A stretch of 39,253 nucleotides of DNA from NCBI GenBank assembly GCA_023255965.1, contig JAGDWE010000022.1:1-39253 (forward strand). Direction: 5' to 3'. The notes under the pieces were generated by a model that did no database searches, was not told the origin of the DNA, and saw nothing but the letters and a program-made list of their open reading frames with translations. The DNA is from Desulfurococcales archaeon (lineage in GTDB: Archaea > Thermoproteota > Thermoprotei_A > Sulfolobales > NBVN01). Both the position numbers and the translations under genes were made by a program. Position 1 is the first letter of the stretch. Each line of letters starts with the position of its first letter. Positions 31,273 through 39,253 of the stretch are shown here, in pieces.

Positions 31273-34110
31273 TTGGGTAGGGTTATTGGGGCATTACTCG
31301 GCGTTCTCATAATGCTAAGCTTGCTCGTAGCACTAGCCCCAGCGGTAACTGCTCAACAGGTACCTAAGGGCCCGTGGGTCGATGAAATAACCTTTCAAAT
31401 GGACTCCCCGGGCATAGGCGTTGAGAGGTTGATTGCGGGCGAGATTGATTGGTGGCATGACACTATCGAGAGCCCAGAGCACTTCAAGAGAATACAAGGT
31501 GCTGGACTGCCTTATACCCTATCTTACGGCCTGTACTACGAACTAACCTTCAACACCGTTTGCAATACGACCGAAACCGGCGAGATAATAGCACCGGTAT
31601 TCCCGAGGCCTAGCATCAACCCTGATCCAAGGGTGAACAATAAAATACTCTTCAATCCGTTCTGCAATAAGAGAATTAGAGAGGCCATGAACTGGCTCGT
31701 AAATAGAGAGTTCATCGCTGAGCAAATCCTCAGCGGGCTAGCAGTCCCTAGGTACACAGCTCTCACACCCAGCTTCCCAGACTACGGCAGGTTCTACGAC
31801 GTGATAATGGAGATCGAGGAGCAATACAAGTACAACTTCGAGAAGGCTAGGTCGGTGATCTTCGAAGAGATGTTGAGGCTTGGAGCAACGCTAGAGGCAG
31901 GCGTGTGGAAGTACAAGGGCGAGCCTGTCTACATAATCTTCTTAATTAGAACGGAGGACTTTAGAAAGCAGATCGGTGACTATGTCGCATCTCAGCTAGA
32001 GCAACTCGGGTTCACGGTGATAAGGTTCTACGGCGATGCAAGAACCTTAGCAAGATATTGGATATTGTCTGACCCAGCGGACGGCCCATTCCACATATAC
32101 ACCGGCGGCTGGATCACAACTGCGGTTGCAAGAGACGAGGGCAGCAACTTCGGCTTCTTCTACACGAAGCTTGGAATGGCCCGTCCGCTATGGCAGTCTT
32201 ACATAAACACTCCCGGGTTCTACGAAGCGGCTGAAAGGCTCTACTACCTCAAGTTCAGCACGATAGAGGAGAGGAACGAGCTGATGAAGAGGGCCCTATT
32301 GCTATCGATGAAGGAGGAGAACCAAAGGATATTCCTAGTGAATAGGGTAGGGATATTCCCGAAGAGGCCCTATGTAGAAGTCGCATCAGACTTAGCTGGT
32401 GGAATATCAGGGGCTTGGCTGTGGTCGTACACCATTAAAATCAAGGACAAAGTTGGCGGCACGTTGAGGGCCTCGATGAGAAACATCTTAGTTGAGCCAT
32501 GGAACCCTGTTGGCGGGTCAAACTGGATCTTCGACCAGACGATTATTAGGGCTCTTGGCGAGCCAGCCGTTATGCCAGACCCGTACTCCGGCCTCTACCT
32601 ACCTCACAGGGTGCAGAAGGCAGAAGTCTACGTGAAGAAGGGCCTGCCAGTGACTAAGACCCTTGACTGGGTTGACCTGCGCTTCGTAGATGGGGTAAAG
32701 GTTCCAGAGGACGCGCTACTGCTCTACGACTGCCAGGCCAAGAAAATCCGCACCGTAGGAGAAGTCAAAGCAAATGCTACGCTAGTTAAAGACCTATTCG
32801 GCATCGAAGGCTATGACCCGAAGACGCTTGAGAACGCTACTACCAAGGTGGTCGTGTACTACGACCCCAGAATACTAACTGGCGAATATAAGTGGCATGA
32901 TGGTAGCCCATTTGGCTTAGCAGACATGATCTACGCATTCATAATGACCTTCGACAGGGCGTGTAGTGGTAGTCTACTATATGATAAAGGATATGTCCCA
33001 GACTTCACGGCCTGGTTCCCAACGTTCAAGGGCATTAAGATAGTGAGCACTAGCCCGCTAGTAGTAGAGTACTACACCGACATCTGGTACTTAGACGCTG
33101 AGTGGATAGTCGCAGACGCCGCTGGATCTAGAGTAATATGGCCGTACTACACTTATGGTCCAGGGGCGTGGCACGTAGTCGAGCTAGGCGCGATGGCTGA
33201 GAGGGATGCAAAGCTAGCGTTCAGCGCAAGCAAGGCCGAAGAGCTAAAGGTTGACCAAGTCAACTTGATCGGTGGCACTTCGCTGAAGATACTCTCAGAT
33301 TACCTCGACCGGGCTATTGCGAACAAGTACGTGCCGTATAAAGAGGTTCTAGGGAAGTACATAAGTGAAGATGAGGCGCTAGCGAGGTGGAAGAACCTCA
33401 AGAGCTGGTACGACAGGTATGGCCACTTCATGGTTGGCAATGGGCCATTCTACCTGTACAAGGTTGACTACGCGGCAAAGACCGTGACTATTAGAGCCAA
33501 CAGAGAATTCATTGACACGGCCGATAGGTACGCAGGGCTTGCAACACCTCCATCGCCTGTAGTCGCCGTCGAGGCTCCACCTAGGGTAGTGCCAGGTTTT
33601 GAAGCTGAGATCGGGGTCAGAGTTACAACGCCAACTGGTGAGCCATACAAGCCCACGTACGTGGAGTTCATCAGGTACGTAATAGTATATCCAGGCGGCA
33701 AGTTGACAGGCCTCGCAGAACCCGTTAGGGACGGGTACTACAGAATAGTCCTAAGCCCGGAGACCACGGCATCTCTACCTGCAGGGCCGGCAGAACTCAC
33801 CCTCATAGCAGTCTCAAGGCTAGTTGGCATACCAACGATTAAAAAGGACTACATAACGATAGCGCCGGTAACAGAGTACATCGCAGAAATGATTGGCAAG
33901 GTAAAGCTAGATATAGAGGGAGTCAAGAAGGATCTCCAGGCTCAAATTAACGAGGTAAAGGGGATGATAAAGCCTGGAGAAGTCGAGAGGTTGAGAAGTG
34001 AGGTCGAATCTCTGAGGACGATGGTCACGGCATCAATAACGGTAGCAGTCTTAGCGATAATAGCCGCAATCATCGCCTTCGTCCTCGCGAGAAGGGGTAA
34101 GCCAACTTAG
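31273..34110 (+). CDS. Family 5 ABC substrate-binding protein, circularly permuted
   Basis: The binding protein of the importer, 945 residues. Signal peptide 1-28 (GALLGVLIMLSLLVALAPAV). Residues about 33-390 look like the second half of an SBP_bac_5 protein: GPWVDEITFQ, AGEIDWW, KRIREAMNWLVNREFIAEQI, then EERNELMKRALLLS. Residues about 394-740 look like the first half: VGGTLRASMRN, EYKWHDGSPFGLADMIYAF, MVGNGPFYLYKVD. So the usual order is reversed. Then come an Ig-like domain (about 745-860), a coiled coil (about 865-915) and a C-terminal membrane anchor ending RRGKPT. The start is TTG after GAGGGG. Substrate (peptide or sugar) cannot be told. Confidence 0.9.
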   Translation: MGRVIGALLGVLIMLSLLVALAPAVTAQQVPKGPWVDEITFQMDSPGIGVERLIAGEIDWWHDTIESPEHFKRIQGAGLPYTLSYGLYYELTFNTVCNTTETGEIIAPVFPRPSINPDPRVNNKILFNPFCNKRIREAMNWLVNREFIAEQILSGLAVPRYTALTPSFPDYGRFYDVIMEIEEQYKYNFEKARSVIFEEMLRLGATLEAGVWKYKGEPVYIIFLIRTEDFRKQIGDYVASQLEQLGFTVIRFYGDARTLARYWILSDPADGPFHIYTGGWITTAVARDEGSNFGFFYTKLGMARPLWQSYINTPGFYEAAERLYYLKFSTIEERNELMKRALLLSMKEENQRIFLVNRVGIFPKRPYVEVASDLAGGISGAWLWSYTIKIKDKVGGTLRASMRNILVEPWNPVGGSNWIFDQTIIRALGEPAVMPDPYSGLYLPHRVQKAEVYVKKGLPVTKTLDWVDLRFVDGVKVPEDALLLYDCQAKKIRTVGEVKANATLVKDLFGIEGYDPKTLENATTKVVVYYDPRILTGEYKWHDGSPFGLADMIYAFIMTFDRACSGSLLYDKGYVPDFTAWFPTFKGIKIVSTSPLVVEYYTDIWYLDAEWIVADAAGSRVIWPYYTYGPGAWHVVELGAMAERDAKLAFSASKAEELKVDQVNLIGGTSLKILSDYLDRAIANKYVPYKEVLGKYISEDEALARWKNLKSWYDRYGHFMVGNGPFYLYKVDYAAKTVTIRANREFIDTADRYAGLATPPSPVVAVEAPPRVVPGFEAEIGVRVTTPTGEPYKPTYVEFIRYVIVYPGGKLTGLAEPVRDGYYRIVLSPETTASLPAGPAELTLIAVSRLVGIPTIKKDYITIAPVTEYIAEMIGKVKLDIEGVKKDLQAQINEVKGMIKPGEVERLRSEVESLRTMVTASITVAVLAIIAAIIAFVLARRGKPT

Positions 34111-34134
34111 GCCTTTTAAACCCTTAAACCAACA

Positions 34135-34142
34135 ATTTTTAA
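34135..34142 (+). terminator. T-run between binding protein and permease genes
   Basis: AATTTTTAAC lies 25 bases after the binding protein stop, in a 157-base gap before dppB. Partial termination here would give more binding protein than permease, as is usual for importers. Inference from sequence only. Confidence 0.3.
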
Positions 34143-34267
34143 CATCAAGTACCTAACGTTCCTTAGCTTCTAAATTACTCCCGCTAAGCCCCACTAAAGA
34201 CTTATAATCCTTACAATCCTTGATAATAAAGGCTATCTCGCCAGAATAAGCTCCATGGTGCTGAGCA

Positions 34268-35428
34268 GTGTCGGGTGGGCGGGCTGCAACGCGAATGCGA
34301 GGCTTGAGGAGGCTAGCCAGGTTTTTGTCTATTAGAACAGCCTCAGTGGGGGCCTCGCTGGTCATAGCGATATTCCTTGTGATCATAGTGGCAAACCTTG
34401 GTGGTAAAATAGACGAGATAATAGAGCAAGAGATTAGGCTAACCGTTAATATGCAGCTTCAAGATCCTAGGTTCAAGAGCCAGCTAGGATACTCATGTGA
34501 GACAATGTGCAAAGGCATGGGCGTAATGGAGGAGGGCGTGCTCAAGCAATGCGTGGCTCAGTGCATGCAAAGCTGGGTTGATGAGCGAACGAGGATCTTA
34601 ATGAGGACCTATGGCTTAGACCAGCCATTTGTCCTCAGGGCCCTTTACTACTTGAGAGATGCATTAACGTTGAGTCTCGGGAGGGCCCAGAGGATATATA
34701 GCGACACTGGCTCAAGGGAAGTGTGGGCAATAATATCAGAGAGGCTCCCTCAGACAATCCTGCTGTTCACTACCGCCAACGTAGTAATCTTCTTCATGGA
34801 GCTCTTCATTGGACTGGCGCTCTCGAGGAAGTATGGTAGCATATTCGACAAGCTGGCTGTAACACTAGCACCGCTCTCGTCAATGCCTGGCTGGTTCTAC
34901 GGCTTGTTCATGATCTTGACATTCGCGTTCTGGCTGAAGCTATTCCCAAGCAGAGGCATGGTCAGCGCTCCACCGCCTGAAGACCCATGGCTATATGCCT
35001 TAGATGTCCTGTGGCACATGGTTCTGCCGATAATTTCATGGATTATAGCGTACGTGCCAATAGGGGTCTACTACTACAGGACCTTCTTCCTGCTGTTCTC
35101 AACTGAGGAATACGTAGAGTACGCGAAGGCTAGGGGGGTGCCAAGCAGGGTCATTGAGAGGAGGTACATCCTGAGGCCCACCCTCCCACCAATCATAACG
35201 TCCTTCGCGTTAATGCTAATAGGGTCTTGGATGGGCGCTATAATAACCGAGACGGTGTTTCAGTGGCCGGGCCTGGGGATGAAGTTCTACGAAGCTATCA
35301 ACTTCTCGGACGCCCCAGTCGTCATTGGCATAATAGCCATATACGCCTACCTACTGGCAGCAACGGTCATAGCCCTAGACCTCGTCTACGGGATTCTAGA
35401 CCCGAGAGTTCGAGTTGGAGGTGAGTGA
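34268..35428 (+). CDS. dppB: Dpp/Opp-type ABC permease 1, with twin CX3C external loop
   Basis: A 386-residue membrane permease of the DppB/OppB family. First membrane segment about residues 28-48 (SLVIAIFLVIIVANL), then an external loop of about 90 residues, then five segments. The coupling (EAA) loop is EYAKARGVPSRVIERRYILR. The loop contains CETMC, 13 residues, then CVAQC, a twin CX3C arrangement suited to a disulfide-bonded helical hairpin. GTG at 34268 is chosen with GGTG seven bases upstream; ATG at 34295 is possible. It overlaps dppC by four bases (GTGA). Confidence 0.93.
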   Translation: MSGGRAATRMRGLRRLARFLSIRTASVGASLVIAIFLVIIVANLGGKIDEIIEQEIRLTVNMQLQDPRFKSQLGYSCETMCKGMGVMEEGVLKQCVAQCMQSWVDERTRILMRTYGLDQPFVLRALYYLRDALTLSLGRAQRIYSDTGSREVWAIISERLPQTILLFTTANVVIFFMELFIGLALSRKYGSIFDKLAVTLAPLSSMPGWFYGLFMILTFAFWLKLFPSRGMVSAPPPEDPWLYALDVLWHMVLPIISWIIAYVPIGVYYYRTFFLLFSTEEYVEYAKARGVPSRVIERRYILRPTLPPIITSFALMLIGSWMGAIITETVFQWPGLGMKFYEAINFSDAPVVIGIIAIYAYLLAATVIALDLVYGILDPRVRVGGE

Positions 35429-36870
35429 AAGTAGCCGGGATTCCCAATAGATTAAAGGCCCAGCTCAAGAGGCTAGTACATTATAAGTCCTTCGTAGCAG
35501 GCATGGTAATACTGACGTTTTTCGTCGGCTTATCAATCTATGCGATGGTAACGTGGCCCTACAGTGAGGCAGTTGCGAAGTGGAATAACCCGGCAGTGTG
35601 GTTAGACTACCCTAAGCACGCTAAGCCGAGCTGGATAACGCTATTTACTGGCGTGAGAGAGCTTGAGGGCTCACTGATAATCGATACTAGGCTCGAAGCA
35701 AAGAACGTTGTAAAGCTCAGGCAAGTGCTGGAGAGGTTTGGCAAGCCCTTCGCAACCATAGAGCGAATAAGCATTGGGTTCACGTACGACTATGATGCAT
35801 TCCCAGCGAGGCTTGTCTACGTAGTGCCTGTAAACACCACAGACAGAGTCTTCGTCAACATGACTTGGAGGAAGCCAAGCGGCATTGAAATAATAATAGA
35901 GAAGAACTTCTTCACGTCGGGAGAACTCATTAGGAGCCTGGAGCCTAAGCCAGGTGAAGTACCGGAGTTCGCATTGAGGTACGTGGAGATTGTTGAGAAA
36001 GTATATGGAGTGAGAGTGAACATCAGCAACCTGAATCCAACCTACCTGCTGTTCTGCGACGACGAGTACCTCGCAAAGACCGGTGCGCTGAGAGTTCTGA
36101 AGGGCAGCTACCAGGTCGGAGTTGAGACCTTCAGCTCAGACATAAATTCAACAGTAGACTTGAGGCTAGTAATTCAGGGAACGATCTACGGGCTCGCTGG
36201 AACGGACTTCCTCGGCAGAGACTTATTCATGGCACTAGCGTGGGGCGCGCCGATCGCGATGGCATTCGGCTTAACAGCATCCCTACTCTCAGCACTACTC
36301 CAAATAGCTATTGCAGCTATTAGTGCCTGGTTCTCAGGCGTGGTCGACGTAGTGGTGCAGAGGATCAATGAGATCTTCATGGTACTGCCCTTCTTGCCGA
36401 CAATAGTCATGCTCTGGATGTTCTACGGCTTCGACCTCTGGACCCTGCTGTGGGTTATAATACTGTTCAATACGTGGGGCAGTGGCATTAAGACCTCACG
36501 CGCCATGTTCCTGCAGATAAAGGAAATGCCCTACATAGAGGCCGCAAAGGCCTATGGCTCAAGCAACTTTAGGATAGTAATGCTCTACATGATTCCCAGG
36601 GTAATACCAGTCATTATACCAAACATAGTGACCGCTATCCCAAGCTTCGTGTTCTTGGAGGCAGCGCTTGCTATGCTCGGAATAGCCGACCCCAGGACCA
36701 TAACGTGGGGCAAGGTCCTGCAAGAAGCATATACCCACGGAGCGCTGCTCCAAGGGTACTACCATTGGATATTAGCGCCATCGATAATGCTATTCCTAAT
36801 GGGTATAGGCTTTGCGATGATAGGGTTCACGCTGGATAGGGTGTTCAACCCGAGGCTGAGGGAGATATAG
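35425..36870 (+). CDS. dppC: Dpp/Opp-type ABC permease 2, with a large external domain
   Basis: A 481-residue DppC/OppC-type permease. First membrane segment about 22-44. The following residues about 45-260 form an external domain absent in ordinary 290-300 residue DppC proteins. Then come AGTDFLGRDLFMALAWGAPI, the usual start of the permease domain, further membrane segments and the coupling loop EAAKAYGSSNFRIVMLYMIP. The ending resembles other DppC (FALDRVFNPRL type). GTG start overlaps the dppB stop. The extra domain may dock the membrane-anchored binding protein. Confidence 0.93.
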   Translation: MKVAGIPNRLKAQLKRLVHYKSFVAGMVILTFFVGLSIYAMVTWPYSEAVAKWNNPAVWLDYPKHAKPSWITLFTGVRELEGSLIIDTRLEAKNVVKLRQVLERFGKPFATIERISIGFTYDYDAFPARLVYVVPVNTTDRVFVNMTWRKPSGIEIIIEKNFFTSGELIRSLEPKPGEVPEFALRYVEIVEKVYGVRVNISNLNPTYLLFCDDEYLAKTGALRVLKGSYQVGVETFSSDINSTVDLRLVIQGTIYGLAGTDFLGRDLFMALAWGAPIAMAFGLTASLLSALLQIAIAAISAWFSGVVDVVVQRINEIFMVLPFLPTIVMLWMFYGFDLWTLLWVIILFNTWGSGIKTSRAMFLQIKEMPYIEAAKAYGSSNFRIVMLYMIPRVIPVIIPNIVTAIPSFVFLEAALAMLGIADPRTITWGKVLQEAYTHGALLQGYYHWILAPSIMLFLMGIGFAMIGFTLDRVFNPRLREI

Positions 36871-36890
36871 CCTAAATAAGGCGAACCGGT

Positions 36891-37850
36891 ATGAGTGAGG
36901 TGCTAAAGGTATCAGATCTAAAGCTCTACTACAGCACTATGAGCGGCGTTGTCAAGGCAGTAGAAGGCGCCACCTTCACGTTAAATGAGGAAGAGACCAT
37001 AGCACTTATTGGGGAGTCCGGCTGTGGTAAGACGTCGCTGGCAAGGGCATTAATTAGGTTCTTGCCGAGGAACGTCGCCGAGCTTTCCGGTAGCGTAGTA
37101 ATTGATGGCATTGAGACGATAAACATGAGTGACGCAGAGTTCGACGAGAAGATCAGGTGGAGGAAGATAACCTACGTGTCTCAGGCGGCAATAAACTCCC
37201 TCAACCCAGTAATAAAGGTTGTGGACCATTTAATAGAGCCCCTGGTCATACACTTCAAGACGCCGAAGAAGGACGCCGTAGCAAAGGCTGCTGAGATAAT
37301 AAAGAGGGTTGGGATACCTGAGGACTTCCTCTGGCGCTACCCATTCGAGCTCAGTGGCGGCATGAAGCAGAGGGTGGTAATAGCATTATCGCTCATAACG
37401 AACCCACGGGTAGTGATACTAGACGAGCCCACATCAGCCCTAGACGTCATGACCCAAGCAAACATACTTAACATGCTCAAAGAGCTCAAGGATGAATCGA
37501 AGCTCTCTTACATATTCATAACGCACGATATCGCTGTGTCAAGCGAGCTAGCCGATAAAGTCGCCGTGATGTACGCTGGCTGGATAGTTGAGCTAGGGCC
37601 TGCAGAGAAAGTGTATGTTGACCCGATGCACCCATACAGCAAGGGGTTGCTTGGAAGCGTGCCGCGCCTGAAAGGCAATACGCCGGTGACATTCATACCG
37701 GGAACGCCGCCGAGCCTCATCAACCCACCAAAGGGTTGTAGATTTAGGCCGAGGTGCAAGTATGCAATGCCCATGTGCGAGCAAGAACCCCCAGTAGTTA
37801 AGACCGGTCAAGGCGAGTACGTGAGGTGCTGGCTCTACGCGGGGAAGTGA
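36891..37850 (+). CDS. dppD: Dpp/Opp-type ABC transporter ATPase 1
   Basis: A 319-residue ATPase. Walker A GESGCGKTSLARA, Q-loop VSQAAINSLNPV, signature LSGGMKQRVVIA, Walker B VVILDEPTSALD and the switch His in FITHDIAVS are all intact. The C-terminal OppD/F extension carries cysteines in GCRFRPRCKYAMPMCEQEPP plus a later Cys before WLY, the arrangement reported to hold a [4Fe-4S] cluster in Dpp ATPases. It partners the next ATPase gene, 11 bases downstream. Confidence 0.96.
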   Translation: MSEVLKVSDLKLYYSTMSGVVKAVEGATFTLNEEETIALIGESGCGKTSLARALIRFLPRNVAELSGSVVIDGIETINMSDAEFDEKIRWRKITYVSQAAINSLNPVIKVVDHLIEPLVIHFKTPKKDAVAKAAEIIKRVGIPEDFLWRYPFELSGGMKQRVVIALSLITNPRVVILDEPTSALDVMTQANILNMLKELKDESKLSYIFITHDIAVSSELADKVAVMYAGWIVELGPAEKVYVDPMHPYSKGLLGSVPRLKGNTPVTFIPGTPPSLINPPKGCRFRPRCKYAMPMCEQEPPVVKTGQGEYVRCWLYAGK

Positions 37851-37860
37851 GGTGGTCCGC

Positions 37861-38838
37861 GTGAGCGGGCAACAGGACCTCTTAGTCGTGAAGGATCTAA
37901 GGGTGTGGCACCCAATTAGGAAGTTCCTCACAGTAGCTGGCTATGTGAGGGCGGTAGACGGCGTTTCGCTGAGCGTAAAGCAAGGTGAAATAGTGGCAAT
38001 AGTTGGCGAGTCCGGTTGCGGCAAGACAACGCTTGCTAGGGCGATAATGGGCTTGATCCCGGCTTACAGCGGCAGCATATTCTTCGAGGGCGTTGACATA
38101 ACAAAGCTACCTAAGCCCACGATAAGGAGGTGGTACTCAGCGCAAGTAGGGCTTGTACAGCAAGACCCCTACGGAGCGATGCCGCCTTTTATGACCATTA
38201 AGAAAATCATTGAAGAACCCATGATCATACATAAAGTGCCGAAGGAGGAGAGGGAGAGGAGAGTGCGCCAGCTACTAGAAGAAACAGGGCTAACGCCACC
38301 TGAGGACTTCCTCCATAAGTACCCGCACATGCTGAGCGGCGGGCAGCTGCAGAGAGTCGCTATAGCTAGGGCACTCGCGCTAAAGCCGAAGCTCATTGTA
38401 GCAGATGAGCCGGTCTCCATGCTCGATGCCTCAGTAAGGATTGAGGTATTGATGATGTTCAGGGGGCTTCAGGAGAAGTACAAGACATCAGTCCTCTACA
38501 TTACCCACGACTTCGCAACAGCAAAGTACTTCTCAGACAGGATATTTGTGATGTACGCTGGCCAAATAGTCGAGGCAGGACCCTCTAGGGATCTCATAAA
38601 CAAGCCGAAGCACCCATACACGGAGGCCTTAATAAACGTCCTGCCAGATCCCGACCCTGGCAACAGATTTACGGTTAAGAAGATATTGCCTGGCGAGCCG
38701 CCGAACTTAATTAGACCGCCGCCAGGCTGCAGGCTACATCCAAGGTGCCCATACGCCATGGAGAAGTGCAGGAGGGAGGAGCTGCCGCTCATTGAGCTAT
38801 CGGATGGAAGGCAAGTGAGGTGTTGGCTCTATGCCTAG
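37861..38838 (+). CDS. dppF: Dpp/Opp-type ABC transporter ATPase 2
   Basis: A 325-residue ATPase forming a heterodimer with the preceding one. Walker A GESGCGKTTLARA, signature LSGGQLQRVAIA, Walker B LIVADEPVSMLD and YITHDFATA are present. The C-terminal GCRLHPRCPYAMEKC with a later Cys before WLYA is the presumed Fe-S site. GTG at 37861 is chosen with GAGGTG seven bases before it; the frame also offers GTG at 37852. Its end overlaps the small membrane protein gene. Confidence 0.96.
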   Translation: MSGQQDLLVVKDLRVWHPIRKFLTVAGYVRAVDGVSLSVKQGEIVAIVGESGCGKTTLARAIMGLIPAYSGSIFFEGVDITKLPKPTIRRWYSAQVGLVQQDPYGAMPPFMTIKKIIEEPMIIHKVPKEERERRVRQLLEETGLTPPEDFLHKYPHMLSGGQLQRVAIARALALKPKLIVADEPVSMLDASVRIEVLMMFRGLQEKYKTSVLYITHDFATAKYFSDRIFVMYAGQIVEAGPSRDLINKPKHPYTEALINVLPDPDPGNRFTVKKILPGEPPNLIRPPPGCRLHPRCPYAMEKCRREELPLIELSDGRQVRCWLYA

Positions 38839-39064
38839 CCCAAGGGCTATCTACGGGAGGCAAGAGCTAGTAGAGATAGTCGTTGGCGGGCTACTACTCT
38901 TTACGGGCTGGATCCTGGCTTTTTTGATGACGATAAGAATTATCGTGCCCGACATACCTCTCTCAGTACTCAGCTACTTCACATCAGTCGTAGGGCTTGG
39001 GCTTTCAATACACGGCTTTGTAACCATGTTCTCGGCACGGAGGAAGCTCGGGGAGACCGAGTAA
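38831..39064 (+). CDS. Small two-helix membrane protein of the importer operon
   Basis: A 77-residue protein with two membrane segments, about residues 14-36 (EIVVGGLLLFTGWILAFLMT) and 44-66 (LSVLSYFTSVVGLGLSIHGF), and charged ends. Its ATG lies inside the end of dppF, so it is translated with the operon. I do not recognise a family. It may be an accessory part of the transporter. Confidence 0.7.
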   Translation: MPSPRAIYGRQELVEIVVGGLLLFTGWILAFLMTIRIIVPDIPLSVLSYFTSVVGLGLSIHGFVTMFSARRKLGETE

Positions 39065-39253
39065 GCACTAGTTAATTAAGTGGCTAAGAGCTACAGGCCC
39101 TAGATGATGAGGGCTTTTGGGCCTGAGCCGCGGCCTTTTAATCACCTAATCGCTGCCAGCCAATAAGTGGAGTATTAATGCGCTTACTCCGCCTACTCAG
39201 GGCTGTAACGTAATTCATGATCATTGGGCTCGTTTACTTTGCTTCGCAACCCC
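39065..39253. other. Stretch after the importer operon
   Basis: No firm gene. AGGCCC near 39094 and GGGCCT near 39119 can pair around an inner CCCT/AGGG stem, and CCTTTTAAT follows near 39133, which together may terminate the importer transcript. An ATG frame opening at 39217 runs off the end of the window and is too short to judge. Confidence 0.3.

Noticed and set aside
39090..39140. Possible box C/D guide RNA (ATGATGA then CTGA)
   Set aside because: Only one C and one D-like box are found, with no second pair. The bases fit better as part of a terminator hairpin.
39217..39253. Frame opening at an ATG and running off the window end
   Set aside because: Only 12 codons are visible, with no ribosome site or family look.
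1..39253. CRISPR arrays, rRNA genes, inteins
   Set aside because: I saw no regularly spaced repeats and no rRNA. aIF5B and PolB, frequent intein hosts, are uninterrupted.

Overview
The window reads as the chromosome of a hyperthermophilic archaeon of the Thermoproteota, most likely a Thermoproteales member of the Caldivirga/Vulcanisaeta type; the genus is inference. Direct support: ribosomal proteins of archaeal type (L7Ae, L18e, L24e, S28e), RNA polymerase subunits Rpo3 (with a ferredoxin insert) and Rpo10, archaeal release factor aRF1 and aIF5B, FEN-1, an archaeal family B DNA polymerase, TATA-type promoters, and GGTGAT Shine-Dalgarno sites that match the crenarchaeal 16S rRNA tail.

Layout. 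0-5.6 kb holds translation genes on alternating strands (L7Ae +, NDK -, L24e -, S28e +, aIF5B -, aRF1 -). GC-rich gene-free islands lie between them, one of which looks like a minimal RNase P RNA. 5.6-5.8 kb holds a lone IS605-type element end and a small unknown gene. 6.06-17.15 kb is one long minus-strand operon read from a promoter near 17.15 kb: S13, S4, S11, Rpo3, L18e, L13, S9, Rpo10, S2, MEMO, a degenerate mevalonate-kinase-like protein, isopentenyl phosphate kinase, type 2 IPP isomerase, GGPP synthase, a small conserved protein and glutamyl-tRNA synthetase. It joins ribosome and polymerase assembly to archaeal lipid precursor synthesis. 17.35-28.3 kb carries housekeeping genes: aEF-1beta, a Zn-ribbon protein, FEN-1, Dph6-type ligase, a DUF4443-like regulator, ornithine carbamoyltransferase, adenosine-specific kinase, tRNA-Arg(GCG), PolB, a PhoU-like protein, tRNA splicing endonuclease, a Cys-rich protein and UbiX.

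28.4-29.8 kb is a graveyard of IS200/IS605 TnpB remnants with structured GC-rich DNA around a DUF134 regulator gene. 29.9-30.6 kb is a DUF5320/NifX-like pair behind a TATA box and a palindromic operator. 31.2-39.06 kb is a complete Dpp/Opp-type ABC importer operon (binding protein, two permeases, two ATPases, a small membrane protein), clearly richer in GC than the left two thirds.

Most notable: (1) S11 and UbiX have no ATG, GTG or TTG at the family start, and both have an ATA at the right place behind a GGTGAT site, which suggests AUA initiation; (2) the importer's binding protein has its two halves in the reverse of the normal family 5 order, i.e. a circular permutation; (3) the protein in the mevalonate kinase slot has lost the GHMP ATP loop and catalytic motifs; (4) a candidate type-T RNase P RNA lies upstream of S28e; (5) the DppB external loop carries a twin CX3C motif; (6) a solitary TnpB-type right end abuts the aRF1 promoter.
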